Origin: Cereibacter_A sp052244495
GTDB taxonomy: Bacteria > Pseudomonadota > Alphaproteobacteria > Rhodobacterales > Rhodobacteraceae
Length of the DNA stretch: 64,000 bases
Strand: one strand, 5' to 3'
Assembly: GCA_052244495.1 (NCBI GenBank)
Contig: JBQPXH010000013.1
Below are positions 39,399 through 49,486 of this stretch, piece by piece. Every line of letters begins with the position of its first letter. Position 1 is the stretch's first letter. The notes beneath the pieces are model-generated. The model was not told the origin of the DNA and did no database searches. It saw only the letters and a program-made list of their open reading frames with translations. The translations under genes and the position numbers were made by a program.

Positions 39399-40055
39399 TT
39401 GGTCTTCAAGCGACGCAATCCACGCACCTGGTGGCAGCTGGCGCAGGAAGCCGTCTGGCCGCGCGGCGGCTGGACACGCGCCGCGCAATACGTGAAGCAC
39501 CGCCTGACGCGCCTGCCGGACGAGCCCCATCGCATTGCGCGCGGCATCTTCGCAGGCGTCTTCATCTCCTTCACGCCCTTCTTCGGCTTCCATCTGCTGG
39601 GCGGCGCGCTGCTCGGCTGGATCCTGCGCGGCAACATCCTTGCAGCCCTGCTCGCCACCTTCGTCGGCAATCCGGTCACCATGCCGCTCATCGCCTTCGT
39701 CTCGGTCGAGTTCGGCCACTGGATGCTGGGCATCGACGCGCCGCTGACGATCGTCAACATCTTCAAGGCCTTCTCCGACGCGGGCAACGAGCTCTGGGCA
39801 AATTTCCTCGCCATCTTCACCGATGAGCCGACGCGCTGGAGCAATCTCGACCGCTTCTTCGATACGATCTACCTGCCCTACCTGGTGGGGGGCATCCTGC
39901 CCGGACTGGCGGCGGGGCTCAGCTTCTACTACCTGACGATTCCCGTCATCGCGGCCTACCAGAAGATCCGCGCCCTGCGGCTCGAGACGCGGCGGGCCCG
40001 GAAGCGCCGCCGCAAGGCCGCGGAGGCGGATGACGCCGAGGCTGGAAGCCAATAG
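39399..40055 (+). CDS. DUF2062 membrane protein (218 aa)
   Basis: A DUF2062 protein with membrane helices after a basic N-terminus. Typical pieces are HRIARGIFAGVFISFTPFFGFH, then GGALLGWILRGNILAALLATFVGNPVT. The C-terminus is a long basic tail (RRARKRRRKAAEADD). The start is TTG with GGGGGAAG upstream. It follows rsh by 18 bp and is probably cotranscribed. Function unknown. Confidence 0.88.
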   Translation: MVFKRRNPRTWWQLAQEAVWPRGGWTRAAQYVKHRLTRLPDEPHRIARGIFAGVFISFTPFFGFHLLGGALLGWILRGNILAALLATFVGNPVTMPLIAFVSVEFGHWMLGIDAPLTIVNIFKAFSDAGNELWANFLAIFTDEPTRWSNLDRFFDTIYLPYLVGGILPGLAAGLSFYYLTIPVIAAYQKIRALRLETRRARKRRRKAAEADDAEAGSQ

Positions 40056-40089
40056 GATGGGCCGACATTATTGAGGACGGGCGGAAGCG

Positions 40090-40848
40090 ATGAGAGCTTT
40101 GGGACGGCTGCGGCTTGGCGTGAACATTGACCACGTGGCGACGGTGCGCAACGCGCGCGGCACCTCATACCCGGACCCGCTCCGGGCCGGACTTCTGGCC
40201 GAGGCCGCGGGAGCGGACGGGATCACCGCCCATCTTCGCGAGGATCGCCGCCACATCCGCGACGAGGACATCACCGCGCTGATGCAGGGCCTCAGGGTGC
40301 CGCTGAACCTCGAGATGGCGACGACGGCCGAGATGCAGGCCATCGCGCTCCGCCACAAGCCGCATGCGGTGTGCCTCGTCCCCGAGCGGCGCGAGGAGCG
40401 GACGACGGAAGGCGGCATCGACGTGGCCGGAGATATTCCCCGGCTGAAGGACTTCGTGGCGCCCCTGCGCGAGGCAGGCTGCCGCGTGTCCATGTTCATC
40501 GGCCACGACGTGCGCCAGATCGAGGCCTCGGCCGAGATCGGCGCCGCGGTGGTCGAACTGCATACCGGCCATTACTGCGATCTCTTCGCCGAAGGCCGTG
40601 ACGCCGAGGCCGCGCGGGAACTCGAGGCGCTGCGCGAGGGGGCGGCACTCGCCCACTCCCTTGGCCTCGAGGTTCACGCAGGCCATGGGATCAGCTACGA
40701 CACCGTGGCCGAGATCGCGGTCTTCCCGCAGGTGATGGAACTGAACATCGGCCATTTCCTGATCGGCGAGGCGATCTTCCGAGGCCTCGGCAGCGCGATC
40801 GAGGGCATGCGGCGGCGAATGGACGCGGCGCGCGAGGCCGTCGCTTGA
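40090..40848 (+). CDS. pdxJ: Pyridoxine 5'-phosphate synthase (252 aa)
   Basis: Last step of the DXP-dependent vitamin B6 route, condensing 3-amino-2-oxopropyl phosphate with deoxyxylulose phosphate. The opening LGVNIDHVATVRNARGTSYPDP is diagnostic, followed by ADGITAHLREDRRHI and the C-terminal NIGHFLIGEAIFRGL phosphate-binding part. Full length for a TIM-barrel enzyme of this family. pdxJ-acpS-lepB-rnc-era is a conserved cluster. Confidence 0.97.
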   Translation: MRALGRLRLGVNIDHVATVRNARGTSYPDPLRAGLLAEAAGADGITAHLREDRRHIRDEDITALMQGLRVPLNLEMATTAEMQAIALRHKPHAVCLVPERREERTTEGGIDVAGDIPRLKDFVAPLREAGCRVSMFIGHDVRQIEASAEIGAAVVELHTGHYCDLFAEGRDAEAARELEALREGAALAHSLGLEVHAGHGISYDTVAEIAVFPQVMELNIGHFLIGEAIFRGLGSAIEGMRRRMDAAREAVA

Positions 40849-40879
40849 TCGGGAAGACCCGCGACGGGCGAGGAGCGCC

Positions 40880-41293
40880 ATGATCCTCGGGATCGGCACA
40901 GACCTCGCCAACATCGAGCGCATGGAGAAGACGCTCGCCCGCTTCGGCGAACGGTTCCGAAATCGCGTCTTCACGCCGCTGGAACAGGCCAGGGCAGAAC
41001 GCCGAGCAGACGTGGCGGGCACCTATGCCAAGCGGTGGGCGGCGAAGGAGGCGTGCTCGAAGGCGCTTGGCACCGGCCTGCGCATGGGCATCGCCTGGAA
41101 GGACATGAGCGTGTCGAACCTCGCCAGCGGCCAGCCCGTCATGCATCTGACCGGCTGGGCGGCCGAGCGACTCTCGGCCATGACGCCCGCGGGCCACGAG
41201 GCGGTGGTTCATGTCAGCCTGACCGACGATCACCCCTGGGCGCAGGCCTTCGTCGTCATCGAGGCCCGCCCGGTGGCAGCCCCGCCAGCTTGA
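40880..41293 (+). CDS. acpS: Holo-ACP synthase (137 aa)
   Basis: Transfers the 4'-phosphopantetheine arm from CoA to acyl carrier protein. The magnesium site motif ILGIGTDLANIERM and the second motif KRWAAKEACSKALGTG are intact. It follows pdxJ with the usual spacing and precedes lepB, as in many Proteobacteria. Typical length. Confidence 0.96.
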   Translation: MILGIGTDLANIERMEKTLARFGERFRNRVFTPLEQARAERRADVAGTYAKRWAAKEACSKALGTGLRMGIAWKDMSVSNLASGQPVMHLTGWAAERLSAMTPAGHEAVVHVSLTDDHPWAQAFVVIEARPVAAPPA

Positions 41294-41362
41294 CTCATCC
41301 GGCACCGGCGCGCATGAAGCGCCGGATTGGGCGGCCGGCCCGCAAACAGACAGGCAGAAACC

Positions 41363-42151
41363 ATGGCGAGCAAGGCGAAATCCGAAGGCGGCATCCTCGA
41401 GACGATCAAGACGGTCGTCTATGCGCTGCTGATCGCAGGCGTGTTCCGCACGCTCTTCTTCCAGCCGTTCTGGATCCCTTCGGGATCCATGAAGGACACG
41501 CTGCTGATCGGCGATTTCCTCTTCGTCAACAAGATGGCCTACGGCTATTCGCAGTATTCCTGCCCCTTCGGCATCTGCCCCTTCTCGGGCCGCATCCTCG
41601 GCTCGGAACCCGAGCGTGGCGACGTGGTGGTGTTCCGCCATCCCGTCAATGGCTCGGACTTCATCAAGCGGCTGATCGGCCTCCCGGGCGACACGGTGCA
41701 GATGAGGAACGGCGTGCTCTACCTGAACGGCGAGGAGGTCCCGCAGGAGCCGGCCGGCACCTTCGAAGAGGTCTACGAGCAGCAGGGCCCGATGGGCAAC
41801 CTGCCGCGCTGCGAGAACGGCCCCGTGGGCGAGGGCGGCATCTGCACCAAGAGCCGCTTCACCGAGACCCTGCCGGGCGGCCGCAGCCATGACGTGCTGA
41901 ACATCGATACCAACGGCTTCGGCGACAACACCGATGTCTTCACCGTGCCTGCCGGCCACTACTTCTTCATGGGCGACAACCGCGACAACAGCCAGGACAG
42001 CCGCTATGGCCAGGCCGTGGGCGGCGTGGGCTTCGTGCCGGCCGAGAACCTGATCGGCCGGGCGGACCGCATCATGTTCTCTTCGGCCGGTCGCTCGATG
42101 CTCTACTTCTGGACCTGGCGCGCCGACCGCTTCTTCAAGGCCATAGATTGA
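41363..42151 (+). CDS. lepB: Signal peptidase I (262 aa)
   Basis: A membrane-anchored serine-lysine peptidase that removes signal peptides. A membrane helix (VVYALLIAGVFRTLFF) leads into PSGSMKDTLLIGD with the catalytic Ser; the catalytic Lys is in FIKRLIGLPGD, and the GDNRDNSQDSR box is present. Two cysteine pairs (CPFGIC and a CENG...CTK insert) lie in the extracytoplasmic part and may form disulfides. The ATG at 41363 is preferred over an upstream in-frame start. Confidence 0.95.
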   Translation: MASKAKSEGGILETIKTVVYALLIAGVFRTLFFQPFWIPSGSMKDTLLIGDFLFVNKMAYGYSQYSCPFGICPFSGRILGSEPERGDVVVFRHPVNGSDFIKRLIGLPGDTVQMRNGVLYLNGEEVPQEPAGTFEEVYEQQGPMGNLPRCENGPVGEGGICTKSRFTETLPGGRSHDVLNIDTNGFGDNTDVFTVPAGHYFFMGDNRDNSQDSRYGQAVGGVGFVPAENLIGRADRIMFSSAGRSMLYFWTWRADRFFKAID

Positions 42152-42837
42152 AGCTCTCGGCCGATCTCCGCGCCTTCGAGGCCCGGATCGGGCACGAGTT
42201 CCGCGAGCCCGATCGCCTGCTGCGCGCGGTCACACATTCCTCGCTCTCGTCCGCCACGCGTCCCGACAACCAGCGGCTCGAGTTCCTGGGTGACCGGGTG
42301 CTGGGCCTCGTCATGGCCGAGGCGCTGCTTGCGGCCGACGGGCACGCCTCCGAGGGGCAGCTCGCGCCCCGCTTCAATGCGCTCGTGCGCAAGGAGACCT
42401 GTGCCGCCGTCGCGCGCGAGGTGGCGCTCGGGGAGGTGCTGAAGCTCGGCCGGTCCGAGATGATGTCGGGCGGCCGCCGCAAGGAGGCCTTGCTTGGCGA
42501 CGCCCTGGAAGCGGTGATCGCCGCGGTCTATCTCGATGCGGGGTTCGAGGCTGCGCGCAGGCTCGTCCTGCGGCTCTGGGGCGAGCGGATCGCCCAGGTC
42601 GAGCAGGATGCCCGCGACGCCAAGACGGCGCTGCAGGAATGGGCGCAGGCCCGCGGGCTGCCGCCGCCGACCTACGAGGCGGTGGACAGGTCAGGTCCCG
42701 ACCATGCGCCGATCTTCACCGTCGAGGTGCGCCTCGGCAGCGGCGAGACGGAGCGTGCGACGGCGGGCACCAAGCGCGTGGCGGAACAGGCGGCGGCGCG
42801 GGCGCTTCTCGCGCGGATGGAGGCGAAGAATGACTGA
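42148..42837 (+). CDS. rnc: Ribonuclease III (229 aa)
   Basis: Cleaves double-stranded RNA in rRNA processing and regulation. The nuclease signature RLEFLGDRVLGLV and the second acidic motif GDALEAVIAAVYLDAG are intact, followed by a C-terminal double-stranded RNA-binding domain (DAKTALQEWAQARG to ARALLARME). It starts at TTG overlapping the lepB stop, and its own stop overlaps era. Confidence 0.96.
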   Translation: MKLSADLRAFEARIGHEFREPDRLLRAVTHSSLSSATRPDNQRLEFLGDRVLGLVMAEALLAADGHASEGQLAPRFNALVRKETCAAVAREVALGEVLKLGRSEMMSGGRRKEALLGDALEAVIAAVYLDAGFEAARRLVLRLWGERIAQVEQDARDAKTALQEWAQARGLPPPTYEAVDRSGPDHAPIFTVEVRLGSGETERATAGTKRVAEQAAARALLARMEAKND

Positions 42838-43744
42838 GACCACACGCGCGGGCTTCGTGGCGCTCATCGGCGAGCCCAATGCCGGGAAATCGACGCTCCT
42901 GAACCGCATGGTCGGCGCCAAGGTCTCGATCGTGACCCACAAGGTCCAGACCACGCGCGCCCGCATCCGTGGCGTGGCGATGGAAGGTCAGACCCAGATC
43001 GTTTTCGTGGACACGCCCGGCCTCTTCCGTCCGCGGCGGAGGCTCGACCGGGCCATGGTCGCCGCCGCCTGGGGCGGCGCGGCGGATGCCGACGTGATCG
43101 TGCTGCTCGTTGAGGCCCACCGCGGCCTGACCGAGGGCACGCAGGCCATCATCGACGCGATGCGCGACCGCATCCCGCAGGGCCAGACCGTGGCCCTCGC
43201 CATCAACAAGATCGACCGGGTGAAGGCCGAGGTGCTGCTCGGGCTTGCGCAGGAGCTGAACGGTGCCTTTCCCTTCGCCGAGACCTTCATGATCTCGGCC
43301 GAGAAGGGCCACGGGGTCGAGAAGCTGCGCCGCTGGCTGGCGGGCATCCTTCCCGAGGGCCCCTGGTTCTACCCCGAGGACCAGATCGCCGACGTGCCGA
43401 TGCGCGCCATCGCCGCCGAGATCACGCGCGAGAAGCTGACCCTGCGCCTGCATGAGGAGCTGCCTTACCAGCTCACCGTCGAGACCGAAGCCTGGGAGGA
43501 CCGGCCCGACGGCTCCACCCGCATCGACCAGGTCGTCTATGTCGCCCGCGACGGCCACAAGGGCATCGTGCTCGGCAACAAGGGCGAGACGATCAAGCAG
43601 ATCGGCCAGGCCTCCCGCGCCGAGATCGCGACCTTCCTCGAGCGGCCGGTCCATCTCTTCCTGCAGGTCCGGGTGCGCCCGAACTGGCTCGAGGAACCCG
43701 AGCGCTATTCCGAGATGGGCCTCGATTTCAAGGACGGCGACTGA
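42830..43744 (+). CDS. era: GTPase Era (304 aa)
   Basis: Essential GTPase for 30S ribosome maturation. G1 GEPNAGKST, G3 DTPG and G4 NKID are present, and the C-terminal KH domain has the GNKGETIKQIG loop that binds the 3' end of 16S rRNA. The ATG at 42830 lies inside the rnc end, so the two are translationally coupled. Confidence 0.97.
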   Translation: MTETTRAGFVALIGEPNAGKSTLLNRMVGAKVSIVTHKVQTTRARIRGVAMEGQTQIVFVDTPGLFRPRRRLDRAMVAAAWGGAADADVIVLLVEAHRGLTEGTQAIIDAMRDRIPQGQTVALAINKIDRVKAEVLLGLAQELNGAFPFAETFMISAEKGHGVEKLRRWLAGILPEGPWFYPEDQIADVPMRAIAAEITREKLTLRLHEELPYQLTVETEAWEDRPDGSTRIDQVVYVARDGHKGIVLGNKGETIKQIGQASRAEIATFLERPVHLFLQVRVRPNWLEEPERYSEMGLDFKDGD

Positions 43745-43765
43745 GATGGCCGCCGCGGCCGGCCG

Positions 43766-44101
43766 ATGAGCGTGCGCCTGACGGCCGACTTCTGGGTCCG
43801 TGCCTATCTGACCCGTCTGCGGCTGGCCGACATCCCGGCCTTTGTGACCTCGCGGGGCGATGCCACTGCTGGCGCCGTTCTGGTCAAATGCGCGACCCTC
43901 GACGGGCAGGCCCGGGCCTTCCAGCGCTCCTTCGACCTGATGACCGGCGCCCGCGCCTGGGTGCCGCTGGCCGAGGGCGCCGAGGCCGAGGTCGATGCGG
44001 CCATCGCCCGCCAGCGCCGCTTCGACCCCGACCTCTGGGTGATCGAGGTCGAGGACCGGCAGGGCCGGACGCTCCTCGACGAGCCGGGCCTCTCCGAGTG
44101 A
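43766..44101 (+). CDS. DUF1491 family protein (111 aa)
   Basis: A small conserved alphaproteobacterial protein between era and recO. It begins MSVRLTADFWVRAYLTRL, then VTSRGDATAGAVLVK and WVPLAEGAEAEVDAAIARQRRFDPDLWVIEVEDR, matching DUF1491. No enzymatic residues can be named. The family usually sits beside recO or era, so a link with RNA or DNA maintenance is only suggested by position. Confidence 0.88.
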   Translation: MSVRLTADFWVRAYLTRLRLADIPAFVTSRGDATAGAVLVKCATLDGQARAFQRSFDLMTGARAWVPLAEGAEAEVDAAIARQRRFDPDLWVIEVEDRQGRTLLDEPGLSE

Positions 44102-44137
44102 CTGGACGGCCCGTCCGTCGCGCGGGATAGTCGCCCC

Positions 44138-44857
44138 ATGATGGAATGGCGGGACGAGGGCGCGCTCCTCTCGGTGCGGCGGCACGGCGAGAGTTCGGCG
44201 ATCATCGAGGTCTTCACGGCTGACCATGGCCGCCACGCGGGCGTCGTCCGCGGAGGCGCCTCGAGGAAGGTCGCGCCGATCCTCCAGCCCGGTGCGCAGC
44301 TCGACCTGACCTGGAAGGCGCGGCTCGACGAGCACATGGGCTCGTTCACGGTCGAGCCGCTGCGCAGCCGGACGGCGCTGCTCGGCGACCGGCTGGGCCT
44401 CGCGGGCCTCAACGCGATCTGCGCCATGCTTCATGTGACATTGCCGGAGCGCGAGCCGCATCCCGGCCTGTGGCAGGCGAGCATGGCGCTGCTCGACGCA
44501 CTCGACCGCCCCGGCTGGCCTGCCGCCTATCTCCGCTGGGAGATGCGGCTGCTGGAGGAGACCGGCTTCGGCCTCGACCTCACCCGCTGTGCCGTCACCG
44601 GCAGCCGTGAGGACTTGGCCTTTGTGAGTCCGAAGACCGGCCGGGCGGTCAGCCGGGACGGGGCGGGCGACTGGGCCGACCGACTCTTTCCGCTCCCTCT
44701 CGCGCTTCTGGGGCAGGGGCCCGCGAGCGGCGAGGACCTTGCGCAGGGCCTCGCCATCACCGGCCACTTCCTCGCGCGGGAACTGGCGCCGCTCCTGAAC
44801 GGGCGCCCGCTGCCAGAAGCGCGCGCACGGCTGATGGAACTGCTGGCGCGCGCCTGA
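44138..44857 (+). CDS. recO: DNA repair protein RecO (239 aa)
   Basis: Loads RecA onto SSB-coated DNA in the RecFOR pathway. The N-terminal OB fold is visible (WRDEGALLSVRRHGESSAIIEVFTADHG), with a helical C-terminal domain (GLDLTRCAVTGSREDLAF). Two adjacent Met codons are possible starts; the first is used. A strong hairpin terminator follows. Confidence 0.93.
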   Translation: MMEWRDEGALLSVRRHGESSAIIEVFTADHGRHAGVVRGGASRKVAPILQPGAQLDLTWKARLDEHMGSFTVEPLRSRTALLGDRLGLAGLNAICAMLHVTLPEREPHPGLWQASMALLDALDRPGWPAAYLRWEMRLLEETGFGLDLTRCAVTGSREDLAFVSPKTGRAVSRDGAGDWADRLFPLPLALLGQGPASGEDLAQGLAITGHFLARELAPLLNGRPLPEARARLMELLARA

Positions 44858-44892
44858 AATCGTGCCGTTCGCGCTTCGTGAAATTCATGTGG

Positions 44893-44920
44893 AAGGGGCG
44901 GACCCTGCGGCCCGCCCCTT
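44893..44920. terminator. Bidirectional hairpin between recO and mcd
   Basis: AAGGGGCGG pairs perfectly with CCGCCCCTT over a 10-base loop between the convergent ends of recO and the dehydrogenase gene. The stem itself ends in TT on both strands but there is no long U-run. Confidence 0.6.
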
Positions 44921-44946
44921 GATGCCGGAAACGCTGGCAAGCTTGC

Positions 44947-46614
44947 TCAGTCGAGCAGCCGCCGTGCGATCACCTGAGCCTGGATTTCGGCCGCGCCTTC
45001 GAAGATGTTCAGGATGCGCGCGTCGCAGAGGATCCGGCTGATCTGGTACTCCAGCGCGAAGCCGTTCCCTCCATGGATCTGCAGGGCATTGTCGGCCGAG
45101 GCCCAGGCCACCCGCGCGCCCAGGAGCTTCGCCATCCCGGCCTCAAGGTCGCAGCGCTGGCCGTGGTCCTTCTCCCAGGCGGAGAAGTAGGTGAGCTGCC
45201 GCGCCACCATGATCTCGACCGCCATCATGGCGAGCTTGCCGGCCACGCGCGGAAACTCGATCAGCGACTTGCCGAACTGCTTGCGGTCCTCGGCATATTG
45301 CATCCCGACTTCCAGCGCGCTCTGCGCAACGCCGATCGCGCGCGCGGCCGTCTGGATGCGGGCGCTTTCGAAGGTCTGCATCAGCTGCTTGAAGCCCTGT
45401 CCCTCGACGCCGCCCAGGAGGTTCCCGCCCTTCACGCGGAAGCCGTCGAAGCCGATCTCGTATTCCTTCATGCCACGATAGCCGAGCACCTCGATCTCGC
45501 CGCCGGTCATGCCGGGCGTCGGGAACGGCTCCGCATCGGTTCCCGGCATCTTCTCGGCCAGGAACATCGACAGGCCACGATAATCGCTCGTCGTGGGATC
45601 GGTCCGGGCGAGCAGCGTCATCACATGGGTGCGCGCGGCATGGGTGATCCAGGTCTTGTTGCCGTTCACCACCCAGTCGTCGCCGTCCTTCGCCGCGCGC
45701 GTGCGCAGGCTGCCGAGGTCCGATCCGGTGTTCGGCTCGGTAAAGACGGCCGTTGGAAGGATCTCGCCCGAGGCGATCTTCGGCAGCCATTCGGCCTTCT
45801 GTTCCGCAGTGCCGCCGCAGAGGATCAGCTCCGCCGCGATCTCGGACCGCGTGCCGAGCGAGCCCACGCCGATGTAGCCCCGCGAAAGCTCCTCGGAGAC
45901 GACCACCATCGAGGCTTTCGACAGGCCGAAGCCGCCGAACTCCTCGGGGATCGTCAGGCCGAAGACGCCCATCTCGGCCAGCGCCTCGATGATGTCCATC
46001 GGGATCAGCTCGTCCCGCATGTGCCAGCCATGCGCATTCGGCACCACGCGTTCGTCCGCGAAGCGGCGGAACTGGTCCCGGATCATCTCCAGTTCCTCAT
46101 CCAGTCCGGAAGCGCCGAAGGTCGCCCGGCCGTGGTTGTCCCGCATGAGCGTGACCAGTGCCGCCCGCGCCGCCGGCGTATTGCCGTTCCTGATCAGGGT
46201 CTTCACCGCCTCGCCGGGATGGCCCAGCTCGACGCCGATGTCCTGCACCCGCGCGGTCTCGTTCTGGCTCATCGGGATGCCGCCGCGGATCTGCGCGAGA
46301 TATTCGCCGAAGGCGATCTGCAGGATCAGCGCCTCAAGTTCACCAAACCGGCCCTCGGTCTCGAGCCGGCCGGCCCAGGCGCGCATCTGGCGCAACGATT
46401 CGACGTAGGTGGCAAGCCAGGACAGCGCATGAGCCGCGAACTGCTCCTGCTCCAGCGCCTTCGACGACACCTTGCCATCGACCGTCACCCGATCCTTCAG
46501 CGTCGCGCGCGCCGTCTCGAGCAGGGTCTCCACCTCGGGCAGCGCGTCGGAGGTGAGGGACAGAAGATCGGCGAGCAGCGGCTGTGCGGTCATGGTCGCT
46601 CCGTCCTTCGGCAT
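44947..46614 (-). CDS. mcd: Acyl-CoA dehydrogenase, probably (2S)-methylsuccinyl-CoA dehydrogenase (555 aa)
   Basis: An FAD-dependent acyl-CoA dehydrogenase whose catalytic domain is in the last 400 residues: ELSRGYIGVGSLGTRSEIA, TAVFTEPNTGSDLGSLRTRA and the C-terminal IHGGNGFALEYQISRILCDAR. The 150-residue N-terminal extension is typical of the methylsuccinyl-CoA dehydrogenase of the ethylmalonyl-CoA pathway, and the neighbouring pckA matches R. sphaeroides gene order as I recall. It would convert methylsuccinyl-CoA to mesaconyl-C1-CoA, with electrons passed to the electron transfer flavoprotein encoded at 56.4-58.1 kb. Confidence 0.87.
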   Translation of the reverse strand: MPKDGATMTAQPLLADLLSLTSDALPEVETLLETARATLKDRVTVDGKVSSKALEQEQFAAHALSWLATYVESLRQMRAWAGRLETEGRFGELEALILQIAFGEYLAQIRGGIPMSQNETARVQDIGVELGHPGEAVKTLIRNGNTPAARAALVTLMRDNHGRATFGASGLDEELEMIRDQFRRFADERVVPNAHGWHMRDELIPMDIIEALAEMGVFGLTIPEEFGGFGLSKASMVVVSEELSRGYIGVGSLGTRSEIAAELILCGGTAEQKAEWLPKIASGEILPTAVFTEPNTGSDLGSLRTRAAKDGDDWVVNGNKTWITHAARTHVMTLLARTDPTTSDYRGLSMFLAEKMPGTDAEPFPTPGMTGGEIEVLGYRGMKEYEIGFDGFRVKGGNLLGGVEGQGFKQLMQTFESARIQTAARAIGVAQSALEVGMQYAEDRKQFGKSLIEFPRVAGKLAMMAVEIMVARQLTYFSAWEKDHGQRCDLEAGMAKLLGARVAWASADNALQIHGGNGFALEYQISRILCDARILNIFEGAAEIQAQVIARRLLD

Positions 46615-46737
46615 GGCGTAACTCCTCTTTCTGCGACTGCGACGTCCTATCGACTTTGCAGCCGCAGCGCAACAAAAATTCGCGCGAACTGTGCCGCGCG
46701 CAGCAATGTGTCGTGCGCAAAGTGCCCAGGATTAAAT

Positions 46738-46764
46738 GAAAAACGGGGCGCATCTGCGCCCCGT
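46738..46764 (-). terminator. Rho-independent terminator of pckA
   Basis: On the minus strand ACGGGGCGCA pairs with TGCGCCCCGT over a two-base loop and is followed by five U. It lies about 75 bp after the pckA stop, within the 224-bp gap to mcd. No other element was found in that gap. Confidence 0.85.
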
Positions 46765-46838
46765 CCCTATCTGCTCCGCCTTGAGGAAAGCGCGGCGGCA
46801 CCTGCATGCGATGCCTCGCGTTTCCTTCGCCCCTCGGC

Positions 46839-48437
<1,599 letters not shown>

Positions 48438-48587
48438 ACTGCAAGCTCCCCGATGCCGCCCGAGCGGCTGTTTCCGGTCCTCCAACGGCATCCCGGGCCA
48501 ATAGGATACCGGTCAGCCCCGGGAACGGCGCCGACAGGCAAAGCCTATAACATGACCCACCTCCGCGACAACAGAGTGACAGCAACG

Positions 48588-48621
48588 CGTTAGCGCAACC
48601 AGCGACAGGTTGGCGCAACCA
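48588..48621. promoter_or_regulatory. Two LacI-type dyads in the pckA-chvI intergenic region (48438-48777)
   Basis: CGTTAGCGCAACCA (48588-48601) and GGTTGGCGCAACCA (48608-48621) are imperfect palindromes with central CG, spaced exactly 20 bp, on one helix face. Read from the pckA side the first is TGGTTGCGCTAACG, close to the palindrome in the LacI regulator leader. They lie about 150-185 bp upstream of the pckA start, a distance that suits activation. The rest of the 340-bp gap has no recognised gene. Confidence 0.5.
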
Positions 48622-48777
48622 CTGGGCAATCGTTGCGGCAAATTAGTCATTCCTTCGCATAATCAGCATCACCTCGGAGCGTCCGGCGCCTCCGATTCGC
48701 AGAAGGCTATTGATTCCTTCGGCGGAAATCTGATCATGAGGCGCATTTGGGTCAGCAGGCACTTTGGAGTTGGGATA

Positions 48778-49479
48778 ATGTCCAGGATCGCTCTCGTGGA
48801 TGACGACCGCAACATCCTGACGTCGGTCGCCATGACCCTCGAGGCCGAAGGGTTCGAGGTCGAGACCTACAACGACGGCCAGTCCGCGCTCGATGCCTTC
48901 AACAAGCGGATGCCCGACATGGCCGTGCTCGACATCAAGATGCCGCGCATGGACGGGATGGACCTTCTCCAGCGCCTTCGGCAGAAAACCGCGATGCCGG
49001 TCATCTTCCTCACGTCCAAGGACGACGAGATCGACGAGGTCCTCGGGCTGAGGATGGGGGCGGACGACTACGTCAAGAAGCCCTTCTCGCAACGCCTTCT
49101 GGTCGAGCGGATTCGCGCGCTGCTGCGCCGGCAGGACGCCATCGCGGGGGGCGAGGCCGATGTGCAGGAAGAAAGCCGCATTCTGGAACGCGGCAATCTG
49201 CGGATGGACCCCCTGCGCCATGCGGTGACGTGGAAGGGCAGCGACGTCTCGCTGACGGTGACCGAATTCCTGCTGCTTCAGGCCCTCGCGCAGCGGCCGG
49301 GCTTCGTCAAGAGCCGGGACCAACTGATGGACGTGGCCTATGACGATCAGGTCTACGTCGACGACCGCACGATCGACAGCCACATCAAGCGCCTGCGCAA
49401 GAAGATGCGGTCCGCCGACGCCGACTTCGCCGCGATCGAGACGCTCTACGGCATCGGATACCGCTATAACGAGGAGTGA
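48778..49479 (+). CDS. chvI: Response regulator ChvI (233 aa)
   Basis: An OmpR-type response regulator. The receiver domain has the acidic triad ALVDDDR, the phosphoacceptor Asp52 (AVLDIKMP), the TSKDDE switch region and YVKKPFS with the conserved Lys. The C-terminal winged helix (LTVTEFLLLQALAQRPG to DSHIKRLRKKMR) follows. Pairing with chvG, hprK and ptsH downstream is the standard alphaproteobacterial arrangement. The ATG is chosen for the GGAG eight bases upstream. Confidence 0.94.
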   Translation: MSRIALVDDDRNILTSVAMTLEAEGFEVETYNDGQSALDAFNKRMPDMAVLDIKMPRMDGMDLLQRLRQKTAMPVIFLTSKDDEIDEVLGLRMGADDYVKKPFSQRLLVERIRALLRRQDAIAGGEADVQEESRILERGNLRMDPLRHAVTWKGSDVSLTVTEFLLLQALAQRPGFVKSRDQLMDVAYDDQVYVDDRTIDSHIKRLRKKMRSADADFAAIETLYGIGYRYNEE

Positions 49480-49486
49480 CGGTCGC

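Noticed and set aside
36816..40052. 1078-aa minus-strand ORF
   Set aside because: Antisense of rpoZ, rsh and the DUF2062 gene; composition is typical of a reverse-frame shadow.
42716..44767. 683-aa minus-strand ORF
   Set aside because: Opposite era, the DUF1491 gene and recO; shadow of high third-position GC.
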